Source: Phorcus lineatus
Taxonomy: Eukaryota; Mollusca; Gastropoda; Trochida; Trochidae
Reading direction: 5' to 3'
DNA: 64,000 nt
Assembly: GCA_921293015.1 (NCBI GenBank)
Contig: OV121093.1
Span: 28,716,622 to 28,780,621 of the forward strand
Shown: one piece after another, positions 36,370-46,321 of the stretch
Layout: the number at the start of each line of letters is the position of its first letter
How positions within the stretch are numbered: the stretch's first letter is position 1
Position numbers and translations under genes: made by a program
The notes under the pieces: model-generated
The model's input: only the letters and a program-made list of their open reading frames with translations
What the model was told of the DNA's origin: nothing
Database searches by the model: none

Positions 36370-36900
36370 CTACAGATACCGATGGAAAATCTCACTCCTA
36401 CTATTTCAACTACATCTGGGTAGTTTGCTACCTTGGCACTGATTCACCAGACACGACAGTGGAGATGACTCTGCATGAACTGCACGCTTTTCACGTGCTG
36501 CAAGGGAGTTGTTTATACTTGTTTCATAACTGAAATTCATAACATGTTAAAACATGAACGGGATAAGATAAATAAGTCATTTTGTTCACACTTGTTTATG
36601 TGTAATTTGCTACAAACAGATCGATGATAACTAATTTTTCACATTTAAAACTATTGAATGATTATAGTTATATTGTTATATATAGTTACATGTATAAAGA
36701 TACAGATATTGCATTTTAAAATTAAAAATAATTACATTTTGAAGTAAACAGTTTAAAAGCAGTCAGTTTGGAGTCTCTCACAGGTATAGGTTACCCAAAC
36801 TTATGTGAGGTAAATTACTTTCGATATAAAAAAAAACCCAACCACATACCATCAATTGGTATCTATGGTCACACGTACTGGCTTCAGTACACATCAAATC
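36370..36900. repeat. Paralogous segment B (copy 2), downstream of the TRIM gene
   Basis: Matches 52940-53510 in order: GGAAAATCTCACTCCTACTA, GAGATGACTCTGCATGAACT, GCACGCTTTTCACGTGCT, then a diverged stretch around AATTTGCTA. The match shows that the TRIM gene was duplicated with its downstream DNA. Confidence 0.7.
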
Positions 36901-36918
36901 AAAATTCTACCTGCACAA

Positions 36919-38586
36919 CTAACCCAATCTGTATTTGTGTACACCCTTGTAGTACAATGTAACACACAGTTTATCTCCATCAAGACACAAACCAGTTGGA
37001 AACTGTAAACCATCCTTTGGAGTCAGAATGTCTTTGAGAAATTCTCCTGACTGACTCAGTTGAATCACTTTGTGTGTGCTCCAGTCAGCTACAAGAATGT
37101 CTCCTGTGGTGGATGTGATTCCCCATGGACCTCTCAGTGCTCTGTCTCCATTAGGTGTGTATGTGAATACAATGTCACCAGACTGTGTCAGACAGATGAC
37201 AGACTTCAGACCCAAGTCTGACACCAGGATAGTGCCTTGTCTGGTTACACGTATGTAGTGAGGATTAATGAAGCTCTGTCTTGTGGCAGGAAGTGTTGTG
37301 AAGGTCTTCAAGATGGTTCCCTTCATATCAATCAGATCCACAGAGGATGGACTATTAGAACCTGCCACCAGTGTTGACTGATCCAGAGTAGACAGACCTC
37401 TGTAGTACTTACTTGTCTGTATTGTAGACAGGAGTTCCAGGTCAGGAGTCACAGCAACTGTTATGATACGTTGAGACAAGGGAAAAGACACAGCTACCTT
37501 ACCTTCACTGCTAACTGTTAAACACCAGGGACTACAAGACACTTTGAGTACACTTGAACATGACTTTCCTCCTTTAGTGTAAAATGACTTCAGACGTTGA
37601 GAGTGATAATCAGCAAGAAGTGTGACTTTTGTTCCTGCTATTTTCATGACTAAACAATCTCTAACACTGCAACTGTCGTTCACATTGAGTTTAGCGTCGA
37701 TAACTTCATCTAATACAGGTGCTGCTGTCAGGTCTATGTTATCAATCTGCTGAATGTTAAAATCCACCTTGTTTATCATCACATCCATCATTTCAATCTG
37801 TTCCTTCAGTTGATCAAGGTCGTGTTTAAAGCTAATGTCACCTACATCTGTTCTGTCCTTCCTCTGTGTCCCTGTGACATCTGCTCTTGATCCAGACGAC
37901 AGATACATCTCAAACAGCTGTGCCTCATCCTCCAACTCCAGGGCCTGCTGGATGGACTGAGACTGCTGCTGGTACAGCTGTAGATCCATTTGTTTTGTCT
38001 TCATCATCGACCTCAACTGCTCCTTGTCTTGCTCTGTTTGATCCTTCACCTTCTTGATCAGCTGATCTTCCTTTTGTTTCAGTGCATCAATAGCTTCCTT
38101 TATGGTTTTCTTTATATCCGATTCAAGCTTTGACCTTTCAACCAACAGTTCCTTTGTTTGCAAACCAATCTTTTCAATTACACTACTTGTTAAATCAATT
38201 TCTTTAACCAGATCTTGTTGTTTTTCTTGAAGTCTTGAGTTCACCTCTGTAAGCTGAGCTTTGATTGTGATGACCTCTTTACATGTTCTGTGATTAATAC
38301 TGCAGCAGACAGTACATAGTGGTTTGTTACAGTCTTTGCAGAAAAGCTTGATGTTATCCTCATGTTCACTGCAAATAAACTTCTTCTTTCTTGGAGTGTT
38401 TGTTCCTAAGCTTTTCACAACTTCATGTTTCTTTGAGTTTGGCATTTTACTGTGTAGTTTGAGACATCCATCACAAAACAAAGCTTCACATTCAGCGCAC
38501 CAGTGTGTGGCTGGAGTTGTCTCCCCTTCTTCTCTGCATACTGAGCAATGGTCAGGTGCTGGAGACATACAAGTAAACATGTTTGT
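36919..38586 (-). CDS. TRIM-type protein, B-box/coiled-coil/C-terminal propeller-like exon
   Basis: Open frame of about 555 codons beginning at an acceptor (TATTTCAG, 38587) and ending TAG at 36919. Order: B-box 1 (HCSVC...CAEC...FCDGC...H), B-box 2 (CSEH...FCKDCNKPLCTVCC), a coiled coil rich in Gln/Lys/Glu (about residues 115-275), and a C-terminal half with NHL/six-bladed-propeller-like repeats (GITSTTGDILVADWSTHKVI, FPTGLCLDGDKLCV). This layout is that of the large mollusc TRIM/B-box families used in ubiquitin signalling and immunity. The preceding RING exon has in-frame stops, so the surviving product would probably start at an internal ATG (38580, MFTCMSPAPDHC) and lack RING. Without RING it could bind targets but not act as an E3 by itself. 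Confidence 0.85.
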   Translation of the reverse strand, partial: TNMFTCMSPAPDHCSVCREEGETTPATHWCAECEALFCDGCLKLHSKMPNSKKHEVVKSLGTNTPRKKKFICSEHEDNIKLFCKDCNKPLCTVCCSINHRTCKEVITIKAQLTEVNSRLQEKQQDLVKEIDLTSSVIEKIGLQTKELLVERSKLESDIKKTIKEAIDALKQKEDQLIKKVKDQTEQDKEQLRSMMKTKQMDLQLYQQQSQSIQQALELEDEAQLFEMYLSSGSRADVTGTQRKDRTDVGDISFKHDLDQLKEQIEMMDVMINKVDFNIQQIDNIDLTAAPVLDEVIDAKLNVNDSCSVRDCLVMKIAGTKVTLLADYHSQRLKSFYTKGGKSCSSVLKVSCSPWCLTVSSEGKVAVSFPLSQRIITVAVTPDLELLSTIQTSKYYRGLSTLDQSTLVAGSNSPSSVDLIDMKGTILKTFTTLPATRQSFINPHYIRVTRQGTILVSDLGLKSVICLTQSGDIVFTYTPNGDRALRGPWGITSTTGDILVADWSTHKVIQLSQSGEFLKDILTPKDGLQFPTGLCLDGDKLCVTLYYKGVHKYRLG

Positions 38587-38803
38587 CTGAAATAGTGTCA
38601 CCACTTTAATAGAATATATTTATCAAATGTTGAGATATCTTGGAATAATTGCAATCGTAAAAATACATTATTTGTGGTCAGATTTTGCATATTAGAATTT
38701 GAATTATCAGCAAATATAGTCATGCATATAACTCATCAGAAAAATGTTTTCTTCAATATTTCATACATGAACACATGAAAATTACTATGCATCAATTAAG
38801 TAC

Positions 38804-39085
38804 CTTGTGGGAGTGAGTCCATGAGTCCAGCTAAGAGCAGTCCCGGTTTAGCTGCCCCGCCCACTCTTCCACAGGTCTGTCAGGGTGAGGTACTGGGGAC
38901 TCTTGTCTACACGTGGGACAGGGGATGGACTTGTTTTTCACAGCTTCTGCTTAAGTTTGTAGATATTTCCCCAGACAGTTCTCACAGACGGAATGCTGAC
39001 ATGTAAGGGTTACTGATCGCTGATACACTTCCATACACACACTACAAGTAAGGAAGTCGTCCTGTAGCTTGCCTGCTGTCGCCAT
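38804..39085 (-). pseudogene. RING-finger exon of the TRIM gene, two in-frame stops
   Basis: Starts at ATG 39085 (MATAGKLQDDFLTCSVCMEV). It shows most of a C3HC4 RING (CSVC...CQHSVCENC...CPTC) and ends at a GTACTT donor in the phase that fits the next exon. A TAA sits between the sixth cysteine region and CPTC (about 38949-38951) and a TAG lies near the 3' end (about 38826), both in the conserved frame. The exon length (282 nt, phase 0) is otherwise intact, suggesting recent loss or an allele/sequencing difference. Confidence 0.75.
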
Positions 39086-39130
39086 TTTGGATATCAGGTC
39101 TGCAAAAATTGACACATAGAATTCATTACT

Positions 39131-39711
39131 TCCAAGTGAGAATCTATAGCGATTGGGTCTCTTTGAAGTAAATTTCCGATATCTAACCTTTGTCTTTTGA
39201 AAAATAAATTTAACTGAGTGATTAGATATGACTTGCAGGATCAGTACATGACAATATAGACAATATACAGGGGCAAACAAACCAATATGTGTTGTTTCAT
39301 TTAAAATAACTGTTTCTGTTTATCCCTTCCATATTTTTTTCATTAATTTTCAATTAAAATTTTACAAATAAATCTAAAACTTTACAACATGAATGCAAAC
39401 CATATATAAGATTTGTTTCATCCAAGTGAGAATCTATAGCGATTGGGTCTCTTTGAAGTAAATTTCCGATATCTAACCTTTGTCTTTTGAAAAATAAATT
39501 TAACTGAATGATTAGATATGACTTACATGATCAGTACATGACAATTTAGACAATATACAGGGGCAAACAAACCAATATGTGTTGTTTCATTTAAAATAAC
39601 TGTTTCTGTTCATCCCTTCCATGTTTTTTTTCATTAATTTTTAATTAAAATTGTACAAATAAATCTAAAACTTTACAACATGAATGCAAACCATATATAC
39701 GATTTGTTTCA
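39131..39711. repeat. Tandem duplication, 290-bp unit, two copies
   Basis: 39131-39420 and 39421-39711 are direct copies, starting at TCCAAGTGAGAATCTATAGC. About ten differences were counted by eye over 290 bp. It lies just upstream of the RING exon, in the likely promoter/5'UTR region of the TRIM gene. Confidence 0.92.
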
Positions 39712-42164
39712 TGCAATAAGTCACTATTACATGATGAAGTATATCAAGCTTCAGATCCATTATCATGAGGTAGTATAAAACATCCCAAAGGCAAACAAAG
39801 TAAGCTAAATACATTTATTGTGTTTACATTTAACTCTCTGCTGCGTTTAAAATCTATTTGGACTATTGTTGTATAATTATATGTAATATTTGACTCCAAA
39901 TATGAAATAATTGCCAGCAACTACTGTGGCTGTTCTAAGGATAAAAAGAGAAAGGCTTGGTATGATAAATTGCTGATCACAAACATACTTCAATATGGAC
40001 CAGTGTTTCGTTGCCGCTGCATACGAAGAATGTTTATCTGAAGTTTCGAAGACGTATATATCAGCTTATTATTTTTTAGCAAATTTTAAATCTGTTAAAG
40101 ACATCTACAAAGGACACTCATAAAGACCCTCAAGTAACCGAGCAGGATGACAGAGACTGTGCACGCCTTGTTTAACACCATCAGATAGATAAAAAATGGT
40201 TTTAACCCTTCCAATATGTAAAAACCTAAATTATTATTTGTAAATCAAATATACAGTCAATTCAGTATTTACTTCCGAAAGATGAATTGCAGTAGTAGTC
40301 GTGTACCCAGCATAGGGTGTGTGGTATTATCGGTATATCGATATAATGCAATACAGAAACAATGTGATACCTACTGATACACACTTCTGAAAACAGCCAA
40401 TATATCAGACGGTTTAAAATTAAAAAATTCCCCTGTACAATTGCAGAGAAACGAAAACAGTGTGATTTTACTCGAAGTTGTAAACAAAGTGTGAAAGTGC
40501 AAAGTGAAAATAGCGCAACGTATATAGGTCACAACCAGTTACTAAATCATCTCTGTCCAACATGGCAGACATTTGAACATTGATCTCTGATCTTATCACT
40601 GTCATTTCACTTAGGCAGCATGAGGATTCTAAAAATTGAAAAGTACCAATATCTCGCAATAAGTATTGCATTACCATTTTCTGAATCGCGTTATAATGCT
40701 TTACGAAAATGAGGAACGATACCCAACCTTAATAGACACCCGTATAGACCCTCAACACGCTGCTACGTATTTTTATGATCTGAATAGGGTAAATGACATT
40801 CGGGCATATCCATGCTTACAACACAGTCAAATTCATGCGATACACTCAATATCATAAACCTGCATTATTTGTTTATATCAAGGAACGCCTGTTATTCATT
40901 TAAATGGTATTCAGTTAAACCGAAAGTGAAAATAGAAACTTGCGATTACAGTAAAGTGTTCATGTATTCAACTGATTTGTAGGTTATTATTGCATTGCAT
41001 AAGTATGCTTTTAAAACGTCAGATCTTAATACTTCTACAAACCAAAATAAACGACTGTACCTCAAGATGGGATGTGACTGGACTACGAGTTGTTCTCAGC
41101 ACACACTGTGTACCTCTCCATGACTGTCACTTCCCTCTCGCCCGTCTCGGCTGTCAAGCTGCTTGGCTGGTCACGTGACACTCTGTGTGAGGCCCTGAAT
41201 GAGTGTTAAGTATATTACATTCAAAACAAGTTCATAAACGTTTATATTTATCAGGCTTTTAAATCAAATTATAATATTTCCTTAATGTAACTAGCATGAT
41301 ACAACAAAAGAGATTAGACGAGATCCGCTATTTAAACAGATTAATAACATTGTTTCGCATTTTATTCTATAAAGTTCAATGTTTTTGTGGAAATTAAGGT
41401 CTTGTTTATCATCAATCGTGGTAAATTAATTTTAACCCTCGTAAACATTTTTTAGGCAATTTAGATAACAGAGCGTCTTTTTCAGCTTAATTACAATGCT
41501 ACTCCAAATTAAAGTTCAAGCCATCCTTGCTTCATGTATAATGTTACTTCCCTCTGCAATGTAATATACCTATTAGCTTGAAATAGAAAATATTTTTAAA
41601 GGCAGTTTAAAGGGACAGTAGCACGTTTGTTAAGGTGGGCACTATTTTTAATTTAAGATTAGAAGTAGTTTAGAACGAACGTACCATGATCGGTTAAGGT
41701 AAGATAACGGATAGTACTATCCTGACTAAAAGGTTGAGTGTGTTTTTTGCGTGATAACTATTATTCCCTCTAAGACTACGGATGATCCGGTTGAATAAGG
41801 AGATGCTGTGATCCTTTGAAAACATCTAATATGTACTAATTATGAACTAAACTAAAACAAATTATTTGAGAAAACTTGATTAAGAAATAAATCTTTCAAA
41901 AACCGTGGTAAAGCTCCGTCAAACTCTGGAAATAACCTTGTCTTATTCTTTGAATTAAAATGTTATTATTTCTGAAATGGAAGGAATTTGGGGAGAATCG
42001 TGTAAACATGTAGTCTGTGACACATTCGATTGTGATTAAGTCTAGTACTTATGTTAGAGTTATTAACACAGTTCATGTTAACAGAGGGAAAAATCAAACC
42101 TAATTGACAAAGTCTCAAATCTTCGATGAAAATACATATTTAAGAGAAATTTTAATTTTAAAGG
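39712..42164. other. No gene recognised
   Basis: AT-rich intergenic DNA between the TRIM gene and the SINE at 42165. Short frames at 40468-40857 and 40990-41178 have no family resemblance. Confidence 0.4.
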
Positions 42165-42275
42165 ATGGTCAGTAGGTACGTGTTTCGAATCCCGCCATGA
42201 GCTCGGCAAGTTTGTCAGCAGAAGAGAACTCTTCTACACGCAGTCAGGTTTGGGTGCAATTCTACACTGAATTTT
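42165..42275 (+). repeat. tRNA-SINE family member, copy 2
   Basis: In the sense direction a B-box-like GTTTCGAATCCCGCC (about 42181-42195) is followed by GAGCTCGGCAAG, a CAG-AAGAGAACTCTTCTAC hairpin and CAGTCAGGTTTGGGTGCAAT. The order equals the minus strand of 50380-50505. Confidence 0.65.
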
Positions 42276-45200
42276 AGCGAAGTATCAACCATAGTTTGTT
42301 GGGAGAGAATGTGTTCAAAAATTACATACTGAAAATTAATATTTTTAAACAAATATTTTGCCGATAATGCATTTAATATTGGGTCAGCTCCTAGTCAAAA
42401 GTGTCCGAAGTTCGGGCGACCTCGGATGATGTCCGAACCTTGGACAGTTTGCCCTACATGTGGAAGAGGTGATGTGGTTTTCTACTGTGTCAGTACGGAA
42501 GCGCTCGTAAAATATTATAATACGCTTGATATGTTAGATGACATTTCTCCATGCACACATCTCCCAAAACCAGCTTCCTAAACCTCGATACACTCGTTAC
42601 TGAGCCCTAACTTAGTGTTTAATCTCTAGAATTGTTATAATGTGTCTGTAAGGCTTAATCGTTGATTTTAACCCACTGCCTCATCAAACGTTTGCACCAC
42701 ATGATCAAACTCTGTCTTTTGGAAATTTTTAAAACTAGTATATGCATAGCCTACTTGTTCAAAATATCCGACATTTGTGTCTGTTTTGGAGATAACATTA
42801 AGATAATTGGGAACACACTATAACCTTGCATATAAACCTTTTTTACTTTTCAAGGTAGGACTGCAGCAAATAGAAGTAGAGTAGTAGAAGTAGTAGCAAC
42901 GCATATTCGTTCGTCCTGCAGTGATCGACCTCCAAAAACTCAGCACTGGAGTATGTTTAAAACAATCTATACAACATAGACATCCCGCCTTTCAACGAGT
43001 CTCATATGTCTTTAGACAAAAAATCATCCAAGTTAATTGTCTGTTGACCGATCAAGGTCAAAATTCACGTGTTACGTTCCGTGTTACATACAAAGTCACA
43101 TGATCAAACTGTGTTGTTACAATTTGATGTATGTTCCTTTCATTAACATCCTCAATTGATATTTGAGCTGTGACATAAAGAAGTTATAACAGGAAACAAA
43201 TCAAGTTCAGAGAATGAGACCTCTGGTTTCATTTTTGCAGTCCGTGAATCAGAGCAAAGATGTTACTTGCTTTTGCTGTAATACTTATGGTATCTGATAT
43301 GTACTAAGAGCATTTTCTTGAATAAGTAATCAACATTTGAGACTAAATTTTAAACAGAATTTCTTTGGATAGATGTTACAAACTCACCTTCATGGATTGA
43401 CTTCATGTACATGGAGTTTCATACATCTTTTCCGGCACTGATAGCGATCAAATTTCAGCAAGCTTTTGCTTTCAGTTAGTAATTTCTACAAGTGTCTATA
43501 ATAGAATAATTTTGCCTGTGCAAAGTTCATTTGCAAGGCACTTCTTTGTCTGAATTAGATTTATTTTCGAACGCTTGAACATGAGAGCCTTGTACACTTG
43601 AATGTGATGTTGTTATGGTTTGAAGAGTTGTTATTTATGTTACGTTGAAGAACGACATAGGTAACTAAAACTAAATTATATCTTTGAAAATATTCATAAT
43701 TGTTAAAGTCTCGGCTTGGTTTTAGAAGTTTTTAAATCATTCATTTATTACATAATTTAACGGAAACAAATATATATTAAGTTTCATTTTGAAGGATTCC
43801 TTTTGAGATAATGAGTTTCATAATGCAATGAGATATGTAAACGTCCTTCAATTGGTTTATTCATTATCAAACATTTAGTTTTTCAAAACTATTAACTTTC
43901 CTATTGGTGTATCAATGACTGAAGATAGTTAGTCTTTAAACGTTTTCACTGATATTAATTTTTTTTTATAAATAGTCTGAAATCAGAGGTATGTTTGACA
44001 GACAGAGGTATGTGTGATTTGAGAGAATAATTTAATATTTAATAATTGATAGTAAAAAATGTTTGATTAAACAAGTTAATCAATTCTGTTATATGTAATT
44101 GGTCAGGAACGACAGCAAAACATTAGTTGACACGATCGCAAACGGGGTTGGATAGCTTTCTGCAAGGCGAGATGTTTTTTAAAGAAACACAAAGCCACTT
44201 GATATTCAAATGTATATGAAACCATCATATTTTCTTCATCTACAATGAAATTTTAATAAATCAAGGATGTTCTTTTGAGTGAAAACGTATATTTGAAAGA
44301 TTAAAGGAGTTTGATCGCAGTTGCAGAACTAATAATTGTTTATAAATTATACGCTTTTATCTTAATTAATCATTCTATAACCAAACAAAAAAAGATTTCA
44401 TAATACATGTTGGTATAAAAGTAAAAGCTATCATAGTTTCAGGGTTAAGCCTATAAGTTTTGCTAGGTTGAATTTTGGGTATGCTTTAGAGACCACAATA
44501 TTCGGACGCCTTAACTACAGCTGCATAACGAAAGTTTTTTCACATACCTGCGTATCATAGTGCAAATAAATTTACAATGTAATTTGGAATGTCTTTGAGG
44601 CATCAGAGAATTATGAAAAAGAAACGGATAATGTTGAATTGTCAATTCAGAAGTGAAGATTCATTTTACTTGAACATAATTGTATATCATTCCTAACTTT
44701 TTCTTCTAGCAGTTTTGGCATGTCATTAAAGTGACCAGGGGTCAAAATTCCAAAAACACTCATTTGCATTTTTTGCTACAAAACCCATTGGAAGTTATCA
44801 ACAGCTTTAAATCGAGTTGTGTTTGTTCCTTTGAATTAATGTAAAAATGATTGTCCCGATTCTATTCCCAGAGCATTGATATTGAATTAAGAAATCGAAA
44901 TTGCAGGATATAAGAATTTCGAAAATGTGCCCCCTTCCGTCTATTTATCAAAATTCGAATTATTGCACGGGAGACAAGAGGATCCCGAAATAACGTAAAG
45001 ACTTGCTATATTACACAGAAACAATATGGGATATATCGTAAGTTTTGTTTAAGTTATTTCATTGACATCCAAACAAAACCGAAATTATATGATAGTAGCA
45101 CTACGATAATTGCGATATGGAATGTGAACAAACGTATGGTATGCAGCTGTACTCTTAGGCCCCAGTAACTATAGTTTAAGATAAATAAATCTTGACCATA

Positions 45201-45379
45201 AATGTCTGCCTGAGTTAAATATCAGCTCTTTTTCAAGAATGTTTTAACAGTTGGGCAGATTGGTAGCGTTGTTTATTGTTAAAGGATTTATCAAGTGTGA
45301 ATATCTAACTATAACACCGGATTTATGAAACATACTACTGCTATTCTTTGTACAACATAAAAATAACCATAACAGTTAG
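42276..45379. other. No gene recognised
   Basis: 3.1 kb of AT-rich DNA. An ATG at 43260 opens a short hydrophobic, signal-like frame (MLLAFAVILMVSDMY then stop) but no fitting donor was found. Confidence 0.4.
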
Positions 45380-45545
45380 AAGATAAATAGCATTAGCTGG
45401 AAGTTTTAAACTTTAAAATTTCCGGGTGTTAAATAACAATATAAACCCCGAAAATTTATTTTCATCACGGAAGATGCTTTATTTTCAAATTCAAGCAATC
45501 AGACTCCAGTATACAACGAAGTCACGTTACAATTGTAGTTTCTAG
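45380..45545. repeat. Dispersed repeat related to 11061-11861
   Basis: Carries GGGTGTTAAATAACAATATA and CCGAAAATTT, as in the loop of the hairpin at 11763-11861, and ends GTATACAACGAAGTCACGTT followed by ACAAT, the reverse complement of the left end at 11061. These shared, ordered segments define a family with at least two loci here. Confidence 0.6.
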
Positions 45546-45968
45546 TCCGTAGATGCAATGATGATGATGTCACAATATGAACAGAGTCGCGGAAATGTTT
45601 CAGCACACTGTCCTGTTAGGAAGTGATAAACATAATTAACTTCATTCTATATAACATACTTTACAATGAACCGGGAAATGATGTTTTTTTAATCGATTGT
45701 TTTAAATCAAACCATTAACTCCTTGAATGAAATAAGTCATGTTACGAGATCCCTCATCAAAAGGAATACCCATTCGAATCACAATCCCTTAACAAATATT
45801 GTTAAAACTTTATCGTTTTCAGTAAATATTCTAGATGTTTTAATGTTTCATTATTACTCATATGGTTAATCATAAGCGGTGACATATTTTCGATATGAGC
45901 ACATGTGCACATATCACTTTTGCCTAGCAACGACTGTTTCAGTGCGAGTTACCGTATTACCTCGTCTG

Positions 45969-45999
45969 TGACGTCATACAACCATTGTTCGTGACGTCA
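45969..45999. promoter_or_regulatory. Paired CRE palindromes upstream of gene 2
   Basis: Two full TGACGTCA octamers at 45969-45976 and 45992-45999, followed by a short GC-rich stretch with CCGGAAAGGAAG (ETS-like). They lie 260-290 bp upstream of the proposed gene 2 start codon. CREB/ATF binding is established for this octamer; promoter function here is inferred from position. Confidence 0.45.
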
Positions 46000-46069
46000 C
46001 TGTATCGGGCCGCCGGAAAGGAAGTAGGCCGCATTCAGTGTGTTTAAAATGAAATGGAATCGGTAATAA

Positions 46070-46218
46070 AGAAATAATAACCCTCGGAAGTGTGTCATAT
46101 GACTTTTACGAAACTCGTGTGAAATTGTGTATAACCCTCGCTCTCGCTCGGGAAATACAAAAATTCACACTCGTTTCGTAAAAGTCATATGACACACTTC
46201 CTCGGGTAATAATCTCTA
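46070..46218. repeat. Foldback repeat, copy 3
   Basis: Nearly perfect inverted repeat. Left arm CCTCGGAAGTGTGTCATATG then ACTTTTACGAAAC (46082-46115), right arm its complement ending GACACACTTCCTCGGG (46170-46206). Loop TAACCCTCGCTCTCGCTCGG. It sits just upstream of gene 2, between the CRE pair and the start codon. Confidence 0.88.
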
Positions 46219-46257
46219 TTTATCACACGAGTAAATATTGAAAATAAATGAATTGGA

Positions 46258-46321
46258 ATGTTCATTATGTTCTTTTGTTCATTTCAAGTTGTATTGGCTT
46301 TTGTTCACACGATACTGGAAG
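46258..46321 (+). CDS. Gene 2 exon 1 (inferred): signal peptide
   Basis: ATG at 46258 opens a hydrophobic frame (MFIMFFCSFQVVLAFVHT) of signal-peptide type. It reaches a GGAAG|GCAAGA site in phase 1, exactly the phase exon 2 needs. GC donors are a minor but established class and this site fits their strong-consensus form. No GT donor with the right phase was found nearby. Confidence 0.5.

Noticed and set aside
43260-43306. Short hydrophobic frame as a possible gene 2 signal exon
   Set aside because: Stops after 15 codons, lacks a donor in the needed phase, and lies 3.3 kb away. 46258 fits better.
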